Assembly: GCA_003491925.1 (NCBI GenBank) | Contig: DNAU01000351.1 | Location: forward strand, 1 to 5,429 | Reading direction: 5' to 3' | Origin: Chloroflexota bacterium | Lineage (GTDB): Bacteria > Chloroflexota > Dormibacteria > Aeolococcales > Aeolococcaceae | Length of the DNA stretch: 5,429 bases | In this document: in pieces, positions 4,969 through 5,429 of the stretch | How the letters are laid out: each line of letters opens with the position of its first letter | Numbering within the stretch: position 1 is the stretch's first letter | Notes under the pieces: model-generated | The model's database searches: none | The model's input: the letters and a program-made list of their open reading frames with translations, nothing else | Told to the model about the DNA's origin: nothing | Program-made: the position numbers and the translations under genes

Positions 4969-5429
4969 GTGGAACAGACCGCGGCCGATCCCACCCGGGT
5001 GCTGGTGGTCGACGACGAGAGCAACATCACCGACCTGGTGACCATGGCCCTCCGCTACGAGGGCTTCCAGGTGGAGAGCGCGACCACCGCGCGCCAGGCC
5101 CGGGAGGCGGTGCTCGACCGGCATCCGGACCTGATCGTGCTGGACGTCGGGCTCCCCGACGAGGACGGCTTCAGCCTGACCCAGCGGCTGGTGGCCGAGG
5201 GCCACCGGGTGCCGGTGATCTTCCTGACCGCGCGCGACGCCACCGAGGAGAAGGTACGCGGCCTCACCGTGGGCGGCGACGACTACGTGACCAAGCCCTT
5301 CGGCATCGAGGAGCTGGTGGCGCGCATCCGCGCGGTGCTGCGGCGCTACCAGGTCAGCTCGGCGTCGGCCACCACCCGGCTGAGCGTCGCCGACCTGGAG
5401 CTCGACGAGGAGAGCCACGAGGTCTGGCG
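4969..5429 (+). CDS. OmpR/PhoB-family response regulator, N-terminal part (cut by window edge)
   Basis: The frame is open from GTG 4969 to the right edge and gives 153 residues of an expected 225-240. The receiver domain begins RVLVVDDESNI (acidic pair D15/D16). It has phosphoacceptor D59 in LIVLDVGLPDEDGF, T87 in IFLTARD and K109 in DDYVTKPFGIEELVARIRAVLRR, all canonical for the PhoB/OmpR class. After a linker, LSVADLELDEESHEVW is the first beta strand region of the winged-helix DNA-binding domain, which continues outside the window. The start is the GTG just ahead of the conserved N-terminus. There is no well-placed Shine-Dalgarno sequence (GGGA is only one base away), so a leaderless or weak start is possible. 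A partner kinase usually follows and would lie to the right. The 11-bp-spaced repeats upstream suggest that it controls its own expression. Confidence 0.95.
   Translation, partial: MEQTAADPTRVLVVDDESNITDLVTMALRYEGFQVESATTARQAREAVLDRHPDLIVLDVGLPDEDGFSLTQRLVAEGHRVPVIFLTARDATEEKVRGLTVGGDDYVTKPFGIEELVARIRAVLRRYQVSSASATTRLSVADLELDEESHEVW

Overview
The window is strongly GC-rich (about 70% by eye) and densely coded, with G/C-ending codons, GTG starts and little intergenic space. The families present (a PF13796-type 'Sensor' histidine kinase with a LuxR-type regulator, and DUF4129 / small membrane protein / MoxR in a row) are typical of Actinomycetota and of high-GC relatives such as Dormibacterota or some Chloroflexota. 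The phylum cannot be settled from this window.

Left half, minus strand (1-2017): an apparent operon read from 2017 towards 1. It encodes a four-helix membrane protein with a C-terminal DUF4129 domain, a small two-helix membrane protein whose ribosome site overlaps the stop of the previous gene, and the N-terminal half of a MoxR-family AAA+ ATPase cut by the window edge. MoxR clusters of this kind usually continue with a DUF58 (von Willebrand-like) gene, which would lie off the left edge.

Centre (2018-2150): a 133-bp divergent regulatory region. It carries a perfect 16-bp direct repeat (17-bp period) beside the DUF4129 start. A plausible -10 element lies directly upstream of each divergent start codon, so both operons may begin as leaderless mRNAs.

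Right half, plus strand (2151-4881): a tightly coupled three-gene operon of membrane histidine kinase, LuxR/NarL-type response regulator (13-nt overlap) and a membrane-anchored DUF4097-like protein with a ladder of DSG turns (11-bp gap, ribosome site overlapping the regulator's stop). The arrangement recalls the LiaFSR/LiaX envelope-stress systems of Firmicutes, although the kinase architecture differs. A reasonable reading is that the kinase and regulator respond to an envelope signal, with the DUF4097 protein as an output or accessory sensor on the outer face of the membrane.

Right end (4882-5429): an 87-bp intergenic region holds four C-Y-S-A-G-S half-sites spaced exactly 11 bp apart, the geometry used by OmpR/PhoB-family dimers. 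It is followed by the start of an OmpR/PhoB-family response regulator that runs off the right edge. No tRNA, rRNA, mobile element or CRISPR array is visible.
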